This document shows, in pieces, positions 47,790-59,775 of a stretch of DNA of 64,000 nucleotides. The translations under genes were made by a program, and so were the position numbers. Origin of the DNA: Dermatemys mawii (taxonomy: Eukaryota; Chordata; Testudines; Dermatemydidae); assembly GCA_007922305.1 (NCBI GenBank), contig ML677374.1, forward strand, positions 8,804,094 through 8,868,093, in the 5' to 3' direction. The notes below the pieces were generated by a model. The model was not told where the DNA came from. It did no database searches and was given only the letters and a program-made list of their open reading frames with translations. Each line of letters opens with the position of its first letter. The stretch's first letter is position 1.

Positions 47790-48042
47790 TGACTTAAGGG
47801 GATTATGGGGCGTTTCCAGAGGTCAGTCAGAGCGCAGTAATGCAACACCTCGTTCACACTGACGCTGGAGTGTGTCACCCAATATGCATCAGCCGTTATC
47901 CCTCTCACTGAAGTAGATTCCCAGGAGCGCTCCAGCCGCGGTGTCAGAACGCTCTATGTGGCTTGCCAGTGTGGACGGGGAGTAAGGTAGAGCGCTCTGG
48001 GCAGCTTTATTGCAGTACAACTTGCAAGTGTAGCCAAGGCCT
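47790..48042. mobile_element. Turtle-type non-autonomous DNA element
   Basis: The left part reads GGGGATTATGGGGCGTTTCC and the right end reads AACTTGCAAGTGTAGCCAAG GCC. Interior words include AGAGCGCAGTAATGCAACAC and CAGTGTGGACGGGGAGTAAG. I recognise the set as an interspersed repeat common in turtles. The exact left end and class are uncertain. Confidence 0.6.
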
Positions 48043-48299
48043 TTGTCCTTAGACTGGCCACACTCCCACTGCCCAAAATCAGCAAGTAAATTTCTAGAGT
48101 GGGTGAGCCAGTTCTAAACAACTTATTTATTCCCTTGGAAATCAGGCAGGAGAAATTATTCCAGCTTTAGACAGAGCTTCGGTCCAATTCTCAGCATGTC
48201 TGCATTACTGTAGACCTTCATCTTAGCTCCTTGTCACTATTAACTTGTAGAAGGCAAATATCATTCCATGCATTTTACTCAGAGGTAAACAGACATATA

Positions 48300-48625
48300 G
48301 AGCAATTAAAGGCCCAATCCTGGACCAGTGAAATCAATAGGAGTTTGGGCATCACATTTCAGGGGGAGAAGGATCAGGCTTTAAGGCTAGAATTTTCAAA
48401 AGAGCTCAGCGCACTGGGAATACATTAGGTGCTGCTAAGGTCTTTTGAAAATCTGGGCAAAAGTTGCACAGTGTAAACTGTGGATGCTAGACACTGATGA
48501 AAATCTGGCCCTTGCTTAGGTGCCCAGATGGAAGACAAGCTCTTACGAAAATCTGCCTTCAATTGTGGGTGCTGAGCACTTGAAAATCTGCCCCTGAAGT
48601 CTTTTGAAAATTTTCCCCCCACATG
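48300..48625. repeat. Cluster of TTTTGAAAATCTG-type dispersed repeat words
   Basis: The words TCTTTTGAAAATCTGGGC, GATGAAAATCTGGCCC, CACTTGAAAATCTGCCCC and GTCTTTTGAAAATTTTCC recur at irregular spacing. They are typical of an old sauropsid repeat related to the pieces at 20.0 and 30.6 kb. Confidence 0.5.
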
Positions 48626-49439
48626 ACTTGCCCCACCTAGTGTAGTAAGTCAGTAGTAGACCTAAAACTGAGAACAGAAACCAGGAGTCCTTCTTAGTGC
48701 CCTGTCCACTGTTCTGATCACTGGAAAGCACTTCCTGTTTTAAGAGGGTTTATTAAGACTGAAATGTCCTTTAGCAGTAATCCTGTGACAGAATTATTTG
48801 ATGTGTATAATCCCTGTTCTGATCCACAGAAGCTGTCAGTCACCGATCCCTCCCTCGCCTTCTTCACATCAGAGCCCTCATCAGAAAGAGAGAAGGGTGT
48901 GGCTTCATGGGTCAGGTAATATAGACTGTCATCCCCGTTATTTCAGAAATACATTTTTAATGGCAGATTTTTTAAAAACCTGCTTCTCCATCTTTGCTGC
49001 TATTGGCCACAAAAGCCCTTGATAATGTCTGCCTTCGAAAGGAGACCTGGAAGGGTTCTCGTCAGAGCCCTGGGGCAAAGGACAAATGTTGATCCAACTC
49101 CATCTGCATACATGATTTGCTTCATGCGCTGCAGTTTGGAATAGTCGTTGTGTGAACATCAAATCAATAGAACTGCAACCATTAGTGAGATGGGATGGCT
49201 CAATGGGAATGTTATGAAACCCTTCCTGGATAGCTTAGCAGCTTAGCTTCAGCCTAGGTGGATACTGACTGGAGCTGGCTGACATTTTTCACACAAAAGG
49301 ATTTTTTTTCTTGGAAAATAGCCTGTTTGGGAAAATGGTCTTGAAATGTCCTGGTTTTCCAGAAGATGTTCATTATATTGGTTTTTGATATTTTTATCAG
49401 AATGTTTTGTGCTCAATGTGATTTTCAGGAAAGGATGTT

Positions 49440-49519
49440 GGCATTTGAGCACAAAGGAGTCATTCAGGTGTGATATGGTAGCACTGTCAGTATTCCCTTG
49501 CCAGGAGGACACGTGTAAA
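49440..49519 (+). repeat. 80-bp dispersed repeat, copy 2
   Basis: It starts GGCATTTGAGCACAAAGGAG. It is the partner of the copy at 44984-45063, about 4.4 kb apart, with about 89% identity and no gaps. Confidence 0.85.
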
Positions 49520-50151
49520 ATAGTTTAAAATGTTCACTGAATATGTTGCGAAAATGGATCTGTTTTGAAGAAAAATGGAAGCCGCTTGGGTGTTTTGAAA
49601 TGGTTAGTAAAATTGCTTTACTCTTTTGTGACCAGCTCTAATCAGGACTGACAGTTATTGATGTCTGATGAGTGGTTTGTGGCCTGCATGGGTTTGATAA
49701 TCTTAGATCACTTCCATATGGACAGGTGTCTATGTTTCAAAATCATCCTCCCAAACAGAAGCAGTCTGCTGTCTCAGCAGTGAAGCCAAATGAACATATG
49801 ACTAGGTAAATCATACATTCCTACAACATTTTGAGGATCTGGATCTACACCCTGATTCAATAGCTCCAAAAACACAGGCCTCTGTGCACTGAGTTGAAAG
49901 ATTACACCGTTAGCTGGTAGCAATAACAGTTCCTTTGTTCCCTCTGTAGACCAGCCACTAGAGAAAAACACTGAACAGTCACAAAGCTAGTGTATTACAC
50001 TCCAACCCCTAAAATTAGCTCCTGCAGGTTACCATTGAATCCTGTTGTCAGGCAGTGTGTGAATGTTTGAAGTGTTCCTTCCTACATCAGCCTAGTTGCT
50101 CTTGGCCCATCTGTCAAATCCCAAACCACATGAAAAAGCTTTTGATCTTAC

Positions 50152-50199
50152 CTTGCTGGTGAGTTTCCAGTTCCTTTGTCTCAAGGTCATGGGTCAGAT
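50152..50199 (-). CDS. CCDC92B: CCDC92B coding exon 2 (48 bases)
   Basis: This small exon encodes residues 44-59, DLTHDLETKELETHQQ, with split codons at both ends (phase 1 in, phase 1 out). Splice signals are good: cttctag before it and CAAG|gtaaga after it. Human CCDC92 has DLTYELTVKSSEQT at the same place after the conserved LQQHCT. It lies between two introns of 13 and 15 kb, and it continues the N-terminal coiled coil. Confidence 0.9.
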
Positions 50200-52828
50200 C
50201 TAGAAGACAAATCGAACAGCCATCAAAAGAAAATGTATCATTCTGGCAAACTCTGCTCTTTGCATTTACTCATCATCATGTTTAATGCTTTAAAAAGTAG
50301 GTTGCTGGATGGCTTGTAATTTATAATGGCTCTTGACGGTGTCTCTTAGACTGAGCCCAAACCGTTATGACAAATGTTTCTGTCTCAGAGAATTCAGTGA
50401 CATGCTGATGTGGAAATAGATATTTTCTTGCTAGATGGAGAGTATTAGTATATTATCAAGCAGCCATGTAACTTTTACATTCTGAATGACAAGTCTCCCC
50501 CATGTGTAACCAACATAATAATTACAGATGCTGCCCCATCAGCTGCAGCGATGGAGCAATCTGTAATTGTTTAGCATGGTAATGCCTCTTTTTAAAAACA
50601 GGGTTGCTGGAGCATTCAGTTGAACCATTTTAGGTGCGTATTTAAGCCAGGACAAAGAGCAGAAGTGATGTGAAAACAGAGCAGTGTGTAAACTGCCTAC
50701 TGAAGTATCTCATCATTTACTCTGACTGAATCTTTCTGTCTGTCTGCCTCTTGCTCTGCATATTCTGAAAGCAGAGCACGCTTGTCTCCTGTTCTAGGGA
50801 CTGGAATAAGGATGTTGTCAGCACTCTTCTGGCATTGCTCAGTTTTTATAACCTGTCACCCCAGGTAGCTTGGATAGTATATGTGACATCTATCAGAGAG
50901 TTAAGCAGCAAAGTTCTCAGCCACTGGGCTTCCATGCTGATGATGAAATGCTTGTAAGTGAATATCTGTATGTAATGGTCACCCTCCGGGGCTGTCACCA
51001 GGTGGGGCTGCGCCTGAGATCCCCAGCACTAAATGTATAGCCCTCTACTAGTTGAGAGTAAAGCAAGACCCTGATCCTCAAAGGTATTTAGGCACCTAAC
51101 TCCATTAACCGGCAGTTGTACTAGACTCGGACCTGCTCTGGATCACCTGTATGTGAAACACACACGCTTGGGCTGTGAGGGCTGAGTTCTGACCTGGTCT
51201 CTGAAATGCAGAGTGCTCTCCTGCTTGTGTAGTTGAATTAAAGTATCTTCACAAAGCAGCTGCTAACCAGTTTGCATCTGGACTCTCCCTCTTTGCTCTA
51301 AAAACAACATGGATCTCCTCGATCCATGCACCTGGCTTATCCTTCATATCATGAAGATATATAAATATAATGAACGCACGACATGCTTTTTATGTTTACG
51401 TTACTGGAATCCCATGATTGACTACAGGAAAGATATTTTGCAATCACAAAAGGCTGCCAGCTGCATTTTAATATTCAAAGCTGAATTATGCCACTCAGGG
51501 CTGCATGCTACAGATATTACGATAATGATCTAACAGTTCTCTGTGGAGCTGAGCCCTGATCCTGCTTGCATCCATGCTGAGGGGAGCAGGATCAGGCCCA
51601 GTGTGGGGGGCGGGGGCTGATATATAACAGTCAACTCAAGAGATGAATAAAAGCCTCTGAGAGTTTGTTTCACTGCAGTTTTAAATGACTTGGCACCCGG
51701 ACCTTATATTAAATCCGTTGCTTTCTGCTGATGAATAACGGGGCTGGTACCAAGCACGCTGGCAATCTAAAGAGGATGTTGTGTGAGCATAGGAGTGTGT
51801 GTAAATTTGAGTGCAGTGAAGGAGGGTCAGTCTGTGTGGGGAGAATGAGGCAGCAGCTGGGTTCAAACCCGGTGCTTTACAATAAGTTGCGGAGGTAAAA
51901 GTGGAGTCTGATGTAGAAGAAGCCAGCTAGGAGCCAGTTTGCCCTTCCCTGCTACCCTGTAGCTAGGTGTAGGCAGGACCAGATTTAGGGGCAGGTGACC
52001 CAGGTGACAGTCTGGAGTGTGAGGCTTGGGAGGCGCTGGGCTCAGGGTGCTGTTTTTGTTGTTAGTGACAAAGGGGAAAACAGAATGTCTGAGGTAACGT
52101 GTTCCAGCTATTCTGTATGCGGATTCATTTTTCCCTGACCTCCTAGAATGTTCTGGACCGTTGTAGAATCTGCCAAGTTTGACAGATTGGGGCACTGAAG
52201 ATGCTTCTCGCCTGTGGCACCATTTGGTCTAGGGCTGGCCCTGGGTGAAGGGGCTGGGATTTCTACAGAGAGGCCCGGCATTTGAGAGTTAACTGGGAAG
52301 CGAAAGGACAGGCTGTACCTATGGGGATACAGGGGCAGAAGTTTAGGTGAGGGCCGGGGGGCTGTCTGAGGATGTGGCCACCCAGACATCTCTGTAGAAG
52401 ATTGGGGTCTGGACTGGAGCGCGGTGTGGCTCAGAGCCTGGATACCTGTGGTGGGAGTGGAGACAGGCTGACAACAATAGATGCTGGATTGAAGATCCTG
52501 TGTTTTGTGGGTCTCTTAGACAAAGCCCAACAGACGGTCTTATCCCAGAAAGGGCAGAGTCCTTTAAAGTGGCTTGGCTAGAGGCCCAGTCACCTTTATG
52601 GCTGGAGCCGCCGAAGATCGTCGTGGGGAATGCGAGGTCTGGCTGTGAGAGGATGCTCGGAGATGGTAAGTGTTGGGACAGCACCTTTATACTGGTATCA
52701 GTGTGTCAGTGCTGTGGGTTGTATTGGTATAACTATAGTGGTAAAAATGACACACACACACCCCCAACTGACAGACTCATACTGGTATAACTCTTCTAGT
52801 ATAGTGTCTAATCTCTTGCCTACCTAGA

Positions 52829-52912
52829 TCGTAAGGTCTTTGGGCAAGCACTGTCTAGGTACAATGGGGCTGCAGTCTCACTAGGGGCTACTGTACTACA
52901 AATACTCATTAA
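52829..52912 (+). mobile_element. MIR/L2-tail-type SINE fragment
   Basis: It contains GATCGTAAGGTCTTTGGGCA, then GGTACAATGGGGCTGCAGTC, then GGGGCTACTGTACTACAAAT. This is a shortened version of the tail at 21492. Confidence 0.65.
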
Positions 52913-53204
52913 CCATATGTGAATTGTATTAACCATACTGTGAGTAACACAAACTTTGATATGGGCAAACTTCAGCCATGTTGAAGAGAATGTTGGGTTT
53001 TTGTTTTTAATGATCTTGCAAGCCGGAGCGTTTGTCATTTAAAATGAAGTGCAGGCACAGATTAGAAAATGTGAGTGAACTAAAGAAGCCCAAACAATTT
53101 GGCTCGGAGACTTTTAGAGCCTGCCAAATAGTTAGATATCCTGTAAGAATGAGGAAGTGCTGGTCGTGACTCCTTTGGAGACTAAGGGGACTGAGAGGCT
53201 CTCT

Positions 53205-53482
53205 CTCGGCTTGTCTACATGGTGCATTAGCTGGGGTGTAGATTCCAGTCTGCATTACTATGTTGTGCACGAACTGGCTCCTGCTGGTGTTCACTGAAAG
53301 TTTCTAGTGTGTGCTAATGTAGTCCTATTTGAAATGGGGTGCTCTCAACGTGCAAAGGGAAACCAGCAGTACGCACCAGCAGGGTCCACATGGGCCACCT
53401 AGTGTGCAACAGCAGGGGGTTAATTCTAGTGTGTACCTGCATGTCGTGCATTAATGCATCAAGTAGAGGAGCCCTTAGTCTA
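53205..53482. mobile_element. Turtle-type non-autonomous DNA element
   Basis: The left end reads GGCTTGTCTACATGGTGCAT and the right end reads GCATTAATGCATCAAGTAGA followed by GGAGCCCTTA. Interior pieces are partly inverted copies: CTAGTGTGTGCTAATGTAG, and TAGTGTGCAACAGCAGGGGG with CTAGTGTGTACCTGC. It is non-coding and fits a foldback-type repeat seen in turtles. Confidence 0.5.
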
Positions 53483-54793
53483 ATGGGAAAGACCAACTGT
53501 GCTTTTGCCTTAACCATGAATACCAACAAGACTTATTATTTTATGCAAAACTGCTGTGATCATGTCAGTCACCCGCCAGAAATATGTCATTACTGTTCCA
53601 TGGGGAGAGTTTTATTCCTGGCTTGCTTTATCAGGCTGTTCCTTGTTCTCCACACAGACCGATATATCACTGGCCAGATTAACTGTTTAATATTTCAGAT
53701 GAGACCCACAGGATTTTGCTTTAAATTACACCAGTGCAAATCCAGAAATACATCACTTAAATCAACAGGATTACACCAATGCAAGTGAGAGCAGAATCTG
53801 TCTGTCCTTTTCTCTGGCTGTCGGCATTTGTAAATGCCCTCCCCAACATAGAATAGAATTTAAGCAGTGCAACGTGTTTAAGGATGATGAATTCTGTCTA
53901 TAGCAGGACTAGCATCTTTTGTCCTTTCATTGTTCTAGCCGTTGGCTGTTGTCTGCCAGCAGTGTGCTGTCTCTCTCGCTGTTACTTAGGGAACACCTTT
54001 ACAAAACAGTCCTACAGCATCCTTGGGCATCGCAGATTAGACCCACCAGCTTTTCCAAGTGGGAGCTTTTAGTGTGCCCTCACAATGGAGCCCTGATTTC
54101 GGCTGGGCACTCTTAATGCTACTGGAATAAAAAGAATAGCCTACTTAAAGTAGAAGAGATATTCTCACCCCAGTCCCAAGTGCCACTGCTATAAAGAAGC
54201 TGCAAGTAGCCTGGGAGTTTTCAGTGTAGGGCTCCTGTCAGAGGTCCTAGGTTCCCCTCCCCACCCCAGTGCCCATGGGAGTGGGTGTCTCAGTAGTGCA
54301 TATTGAGATGGAAATTCTGGGCTATGATGCAGCTCATAAACAGCATCAGAAGGCTGCTGTAAACCAGAGCAGCCAATAGCTGCTCTAGCTTGTGCAGAGG
54401 GCTGCACTAGGCCCAGACTCCAGGCAGTGTAAAAAAGAAAAGAAGGGACATAAAGTCTCACTTCACTGTCCACTGGGACTGTGTTTTCTGTGCTGCAGCT
54501 TCTGAAAGCATAGAACCAGGTTCTGCAGGGCCTCTGGCTCTGCAGGCAGGATGGTCGTTTCCTAGGCCCTGCCCCTGGCTCCCGGGAGTCTGACTCTAAT
54601 AATGCCTTGAGCAATTGTATTCAGATAAAATGTCTGCTGTGCTGCAGTATCCTGTACTCTTACTGAGCTATTAAAATACACCTTGGATGCTTGGGTAATC
54701 CCTACTGTCTGTCTCCTCTGAGATTCCCTCCCCCCATTTTTTATTTTCAGGGAAGGGTCTCTCCATTAGGTGTGTCTGTCTTGGGCATAATCC

Positions 54794-54815
54794 TTTTTTT
54801 TTTTTTTTTTTTTTT
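54794..54815 (+). repeat. T22 homopolymer
   Basis: An uninterrupted run of 22 T. No retrocopy body or target-site duplication is visible next to it. Confidence 0.9.
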
Positions 54816-55134
54816 AAAGATACTGCATGTTTGCCTACCAGTAGTTCACAGAAACCCCTGCAGTTCTCTTCCACATGGGCACTAATCAACACACCAATAC
54901 TTTGCTACGAATTCTGCTGACAGTTTGCTTTTGGATCTCATTTGCCCATGGGCTGTTGATGATAGTTATTCACATCCTGTGGCATCACCAGCAACACACA
55001 CTAGATAGGAAACCTCTCACCATTTGCTGGGGTGGTGGTGTAATTTCTTTGCTTACTCAATATTATGGGGATGCTACAGGAACATGATTGTTACAGGGTC
55101 TAGTGCACTGCGCACAGAAGAGGAGCCCGGGGCT

Positions 55135-55290
55135 TCTAAATCCTCAGCCTAGCTCTGGCACTCCCTCCATCTGTAGCCTTGGAAAAGTCACTTAACCTCT
55201 CTGCCCTAGTTTCTCTCATGTGCAAAATGAGGGATGACCATACCTCAGTCACAGGGCTATGGAGTTCATGTTTGTGGAGCATTTTGAAGC
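55135..55290 (+). mobile_element. MIR-like SINE
   Basis: It reads CAGCCTAGCTCTGGCACTCC, then TTGGAAAAGTCACTTAACCT, then CTCTGCCCTAGTTTCTCTCA, then GCAAAATGAGGGATGACCAT. The MIR core and 3' part are clear. Confidence 0.85.
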
Positions 55291-55644
55291 ATGAAAAAGC
55301 AGGGCATCAGAGCTAAGAAAAGCAAAACCAGCATCAAGTGCAGCCTATTGTGACTCCTGGGTTTTGTCATGCTGTTTGCAGGGAGCAGAGACGTGCAGGG
55401 AGTGTGCTTTCCGCAGTCATACCACAGCTCTGTCTTCAGGCACAGTATAATCAGGACAGCCCCAGAGGTGGTTACACAGGGAGGCCAGGTTAGCAGCAAA
55501 GAGCATTGCAAGATGGAGAATGAAAAACACCCCTGGGTGTTGGCTCCCTTTGGACAAAGATCAGTTTTTAACTTCTAGGAAAAACATGCTGTATGAATGC
55601 GAGTCTGTAAAAACATGTATTGCCATTCAGGCATGTCTCTACAC

Positions 55645-55964
55645 CAGAGGTCTCCAAACTACGGCCCGGAGGCTGGATCCAGCCCACGGCTTTGATTTGT
55701 ACGGCCCTCCAGCTGAGCAGGCACCCCAAGCAGGCACATGGAGAAGTCGCTTCTCCCCCCACCCCATAAGCCCTCCCATGTGAGCTGCTGCTAGTGGCCC
55801 CACGCGTGGAGGGGTGAGTGCCCACGCGGCAGCGGATGGAGGAGTAAAGGGGGGGGATTTTGCATATATTTGCATATATTGAATTTTTTCACAGTAGCTT
55901 TGGCCAACGAAGCCCCTTCAAAAATCTAATATGGCCCTCGTCTCGTAAAGTTTGGAGACCTCTG
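55645..55964. mobile_element. hAT-type non-autonomous element with perfect 8-bp duplication
   Basis: The element runs from CAGAGGTCTCCAAACTACGG to CGTAAAGTTTGGAGACCTCTG, terminal inverted repeats of about 17 bp. The 8 bases CTCTACAC occur exactly on both sides (55637-55644 and 55965-55972). The interior is GC-rich on the left (ACGGCCCTCCAGCTGAGCAG) and AT-rich near the right end. It has no transposase and was moved in trans. Confidence 0.95.
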
Positions 55965-55984
55965 CTCTACACAGATATGCTCAT

Positions 55985-56110
55985 GCGGGACTGCTTGTGT
56001 GTGCGTAGACACCTGTGTTTGCATACACATAGCTGTGCTTGGGTGCATGTGCAGGTGTGTGTTTGTGTGGATGCACATGTGTATGCTTGTATATATCTGT
56101 TTGCGCATGC
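55985..56110 (+). repeat. Degenerate (TG)n simple repeat
   Basis: Alternating TG/CA-rich DNA with interruptions, for example GTGCAGGTGTGTGTTTGTGT and ATGTGTATGCTTGTATATAT. This is low-complexity sequence. Confidence 0.8.
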
Positions 56111-58619
56111 TGTTCTAGAAGCTCTCTAGATCTTAACAGATTAAGTGCCGTAGATGGTTCTCCAGAACATGCAGCATCATACCGGGGGTTTTGTAGGAAC
56201 GGAGAAACTTGTCGCTGTTCTGGGGGGCAAATGGGAGTTCTTTACATCCATCCTTAACGTACTCAGAATTGCCAATCCCAAGATTCAAAACTTGTTGAGT
56301 CAGACACCCACCCCCAAACAAAATCATCAGATTGGCTTAAAAATGAGATTTACAAAACTCTGGGTTCTGGATTCTTGTACTTTGCCTTCTGGTCCTGCAG
56401 GCTTTAGAGATGATGTTTTCAAGCTTTTCTCCATAATTATCTTTTAAAAACAAAAGCTAAGATTCTCTGACTCCAGAACTGGGGCTTTAAGGAAAACCCC
56501 AAATCCTGTGCGATGCACAATGAAAACATTGCATGAATGTGTCCATGTGCTGTTCATGCACATGCTTATTTGCAGCATTTCTGAGGCTTCCCCACTTTGC
56601 TTTCCTAGTAGCAACTTCAAAATCCCCTTGTCAGTTTTGGGGCAGCCCTCTCCCCTATCCAAGGAGGGCTTGCTGCTCTTCCCTCTGGAGTCCCTCAGTA
56701 CCTTTCTGACCATTGGGCAGAGGTGTTAATGAAACATTGCAGTAAGGTGGTTTCAGAAATGTCAATCTCTTAAATTTTCATTTTCCAGGAAATTCTGAAT
56801 CTTTAAATTCAGGGCAAGAGGAAACTTTGAAATGTCAGAATTTCCTGACAAATGGAAATTCCAGTTTCCAACAGCTCTAGTGAACAGTTGCACTGACTTC
56901 AGTGGGTCTGCTCGGATGTATTAAGGTGTGTGCTTGCAGGGTCAGGGTCTAAGAGTCATTGCCCCAGTTCCAAATTAGGATGACATGATGAGCTAGGTAG
57001 GCACTGATTTTTATTTGGTCAGATCAAACCAAGATGAAACCAATTGCTTGGGAGTGAATCTCCTTGGTGAGCGGCCATAGGGAAATGTCCATCCAAGACA
57101 GTTAAAGTTACTCCAGGCCAAATATGCAGCTTCACACTTCAATGAATCTCGGTTAAAAATTACACTGGCCATTCATGCTCACACAAAGGTCTTTTAGGGA
57201 TGATTATATGCATGTTAAAAAAAAGAATACTCAACCCAAGAATCCTGTTTTTTCCCCTCTTCCTAGCCTTGGGCTACTAACATGATTTTACTAGGGATGA
57301 AGGAGATAGGGGTGGGGTGATTTTGCATCTATTAATAGTTCACTTTTAACCTCCAAACCTTTGCAAATTATCTTTCAAGGTAATTATCTTGCAACCACCA
57401 AACCTAAAGCAGCTGGAGAGATGTGGGGGAGGAGGGGCTGGTGGCAGAGGGAAGTAACATCAAAATTCAGTTGTTGGGTTTTTTCCAAAAATTGAACTTA
57501 AATGGTTTATCTTTGTCCTAGATTTTTCTGTTAATCTGCTTTCATATTGACTTTAATCTCCACACTAGCACACCACATTAGACACTGCTACGCTTCAGAA
57601 AGTAATCACTTGGCTTGATTTTTATTTATTTATTTTTCCCAAGGCCTCCGTGCTTTCTGTCTTTAAAAATAAATCTGTAGTGACTGTACCAGTAATGGAG
57701 AACATACTGTAATTTCTGGAAACCATTCAGCACTCTGTCCCATTGGAAATCAATATCGATTGCTTTATGTTTCTACAGCTAAAATGGGATACAAGAGATA
57801 TTTCAAATGATGTTTAAAAGCGCAACCAAGTCTCTTGTGACTGTATTTTAGAACAAGATGCTGCTCTTCCTGGCTGGGGGTGAATTTAGATCTCAAAGTT
57901 TGATATACGTAATAGGGGCCTTGATCCTGCACTGAAACCAATAGGACTCCTCGTCTGAATAACGACTTGCAGAATCTGGCTCCTGTGTACATACCATAAT
58001 GTTTGAGAGTGAGAACCAGGAAGAGCAGGGTCTTGCATAAGGAAGGGCTTTTATATGAGGAGGGACGACTAATGGGAGTAAAGGCTGCAGGGTCAGACCT
58101 TAGCTTTGCCAGTGGATCTTTTGAACTTGTCCCTCTAGGCAGGAGCAGCGAGTTGTATGGGCCCGTGGTGCCTGAGCTCCAGCAAAATTCAGAGCCCGCC
58201 GTGTGTGTGTGTTGTGGGGGGGAGACTTGGACCCATTCTTGGCACCACCAAAAAATATACAAACCTGGTGCCTGTGGGTCTGCATTGTCTCATGATACAG
58301 ACTTGCTATCAAGGTGAAATGACCCGATGGTCTGGTATGAGGTGTGGTGAGCACTGGGCTTTATCGTGGCCTCCTGCTGAATTTAGCAGGGAGCCAACTC
58401 TGGGCTTTTCATTTGCAATGCACAGGTGGAAGCAAATCCGTTGCGTAAGCAACATGCATGGTACAGTAGCCGTGGGAAGGAGAGCTAGCAGCACCACTCA
58501 TGCACTCTCAGGCCTTATCTCCCTCTTCTCTTCCTTCCCCCGCTCCAGCAAAAGGAGTGTTCCAAGCAGGGCTGGCATCTGCTGCAGAGGAACCTTGATT
58601 GCCTTTGAACGTGTGACCT

Positions 58620-58675
58620 ACATTTTCTTGAAAACACACACCCACACCCACCCACCCCTACACACACACTCTTGC
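58620..58675 (+). repeat. CA/CCA-rich simple repeat
   Basis: Runs ACACACACCCACACCCACCC and CTACACACACACTC. Non-coding low complexity. Confidence 0.85.
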
Positions 58676-59549
58676 CTCCCTCTCTTCAGCATTAACGTCC
58701 TTCAGGTCTTGGAAATGCTTTTTATATACTGAGAAGAGATCACATGCCAGACAGACAGAGGCAAAGTCACAGAGCACTAATCTCCATCCCTCCCCCTCTC
58801 TGCTTCTCCCCAGACCAAATCACAGCATCTTTAATCAGTCTTTGCTCTGGCAAAGCTGAAGAGGGCTCTAAGCAAAGGCTGAATTGTGCCTCCCCAATTC
58901 TCCCCCTCCAGGCTACAAGGACCTTGCACTGAGGTCAATGGAGTTTCTCACACCTCATGGGAGAACAGGGCCATGGACCAGTGCCTGTCACTACAACTAA
59001 AGCACATCAACCTCTTTTAAGGCCCTCAAATGTTTTAAAAGCCTAAAATCCTTCCCCACTGGTGGTTCTCCTTTAACTTGGATTCCTTCATTTAATTTTA
59101 AAATAGGATGGGTGATAACCAACATACTGCCCAGCCTCCAGACCTGAGAGCAGAGGAACGACCCTGACCTGGGAGGGGGATGAGCGAGGTGACCTAACAA
59201 TAGAAACTCCAAACATTTTAACTACTGAGCAGTTTAGCTCCTGATGTTCTACTCTGTAAATATGGGCTGTTTGCTGCCCTTAGAATTCCCTGGCTTGAGT
59301 AAACTGCCACCTTGCTACATCCAACTGTGTTGCCTGGCTAGTTTGGGAAGCATGGGTTGGTCTCTCCCGGTGGCTGTGTCAAAGGGAAATGAACACCCTT
59401 TTGCTCCTTTTAGCAGTGATCTTTCCTGACAGCGCTGACTTTGAATGGGAAAGATCAGAGTGATTCACTGTTTTATTTCACCTTGCTTGGTGCAGGCAGC
59501 CGCCGGTGAAGCAGCTGCTTATGTGTTGCCATTTCTAAAGTCAATCAAG

Positions 59550-59775
59550 GAGATTAAGGTTGGAAGAGACTTTAGGAGGTCATGTAGTCCAACCCCCTGC
59601 TCAAAACATGACAAACCAATTCAATCATCCCAGCCAGGGCTTTGTCAAGTCAGGCCTTAAAAACCACTAAGGATGAAGATTCCACCACCTCCCTAGGTAA
59701 CCCATTCCAGTGCTTCACCTCCCTCCTAGTGAAATAGTTTTTCCTAATATCCAACCTAAACCTCCCCCAGAAGGC
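59550..59775 (-). mobile_element. CR1 LINE 3' fragment
   Basis: On the plus strand it reads AAGGTTGGAAGAGACTTTAG, AGTCCAACCCCCTGCTCAAA, CCAGCCAGGGCTTTGTCAAG, CCACCACCTCCCTAGGTAAC and TTTTTCCTAATATCCAACCT. This is the reverse complement of the well-known CR1 3' end of birds and turtles, so the element lies on the minus strand. It is 5'-truncated with no reverse transcriptase. Confidence 0.95.

Larger units (their letters stand above)
34965..50151 (-). other. CCDC92B: CCDC92B intron 2 (15.2 kb)
   Basis: This intron lies between the 48-base exon 2 and the terminal exon. It contains several hAT-type elements, MIR/L2-type SINEs, a pyrimidine-rich tract and a promoter-like motif cluster at about 36.65-36.75 kb, each listed separately. 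I recognised no additional coding exon; open frames at 38.6-39.1 kb and 43.5-44.1 kb are GC-rich or repeat-derived. Confidence 0.75.
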
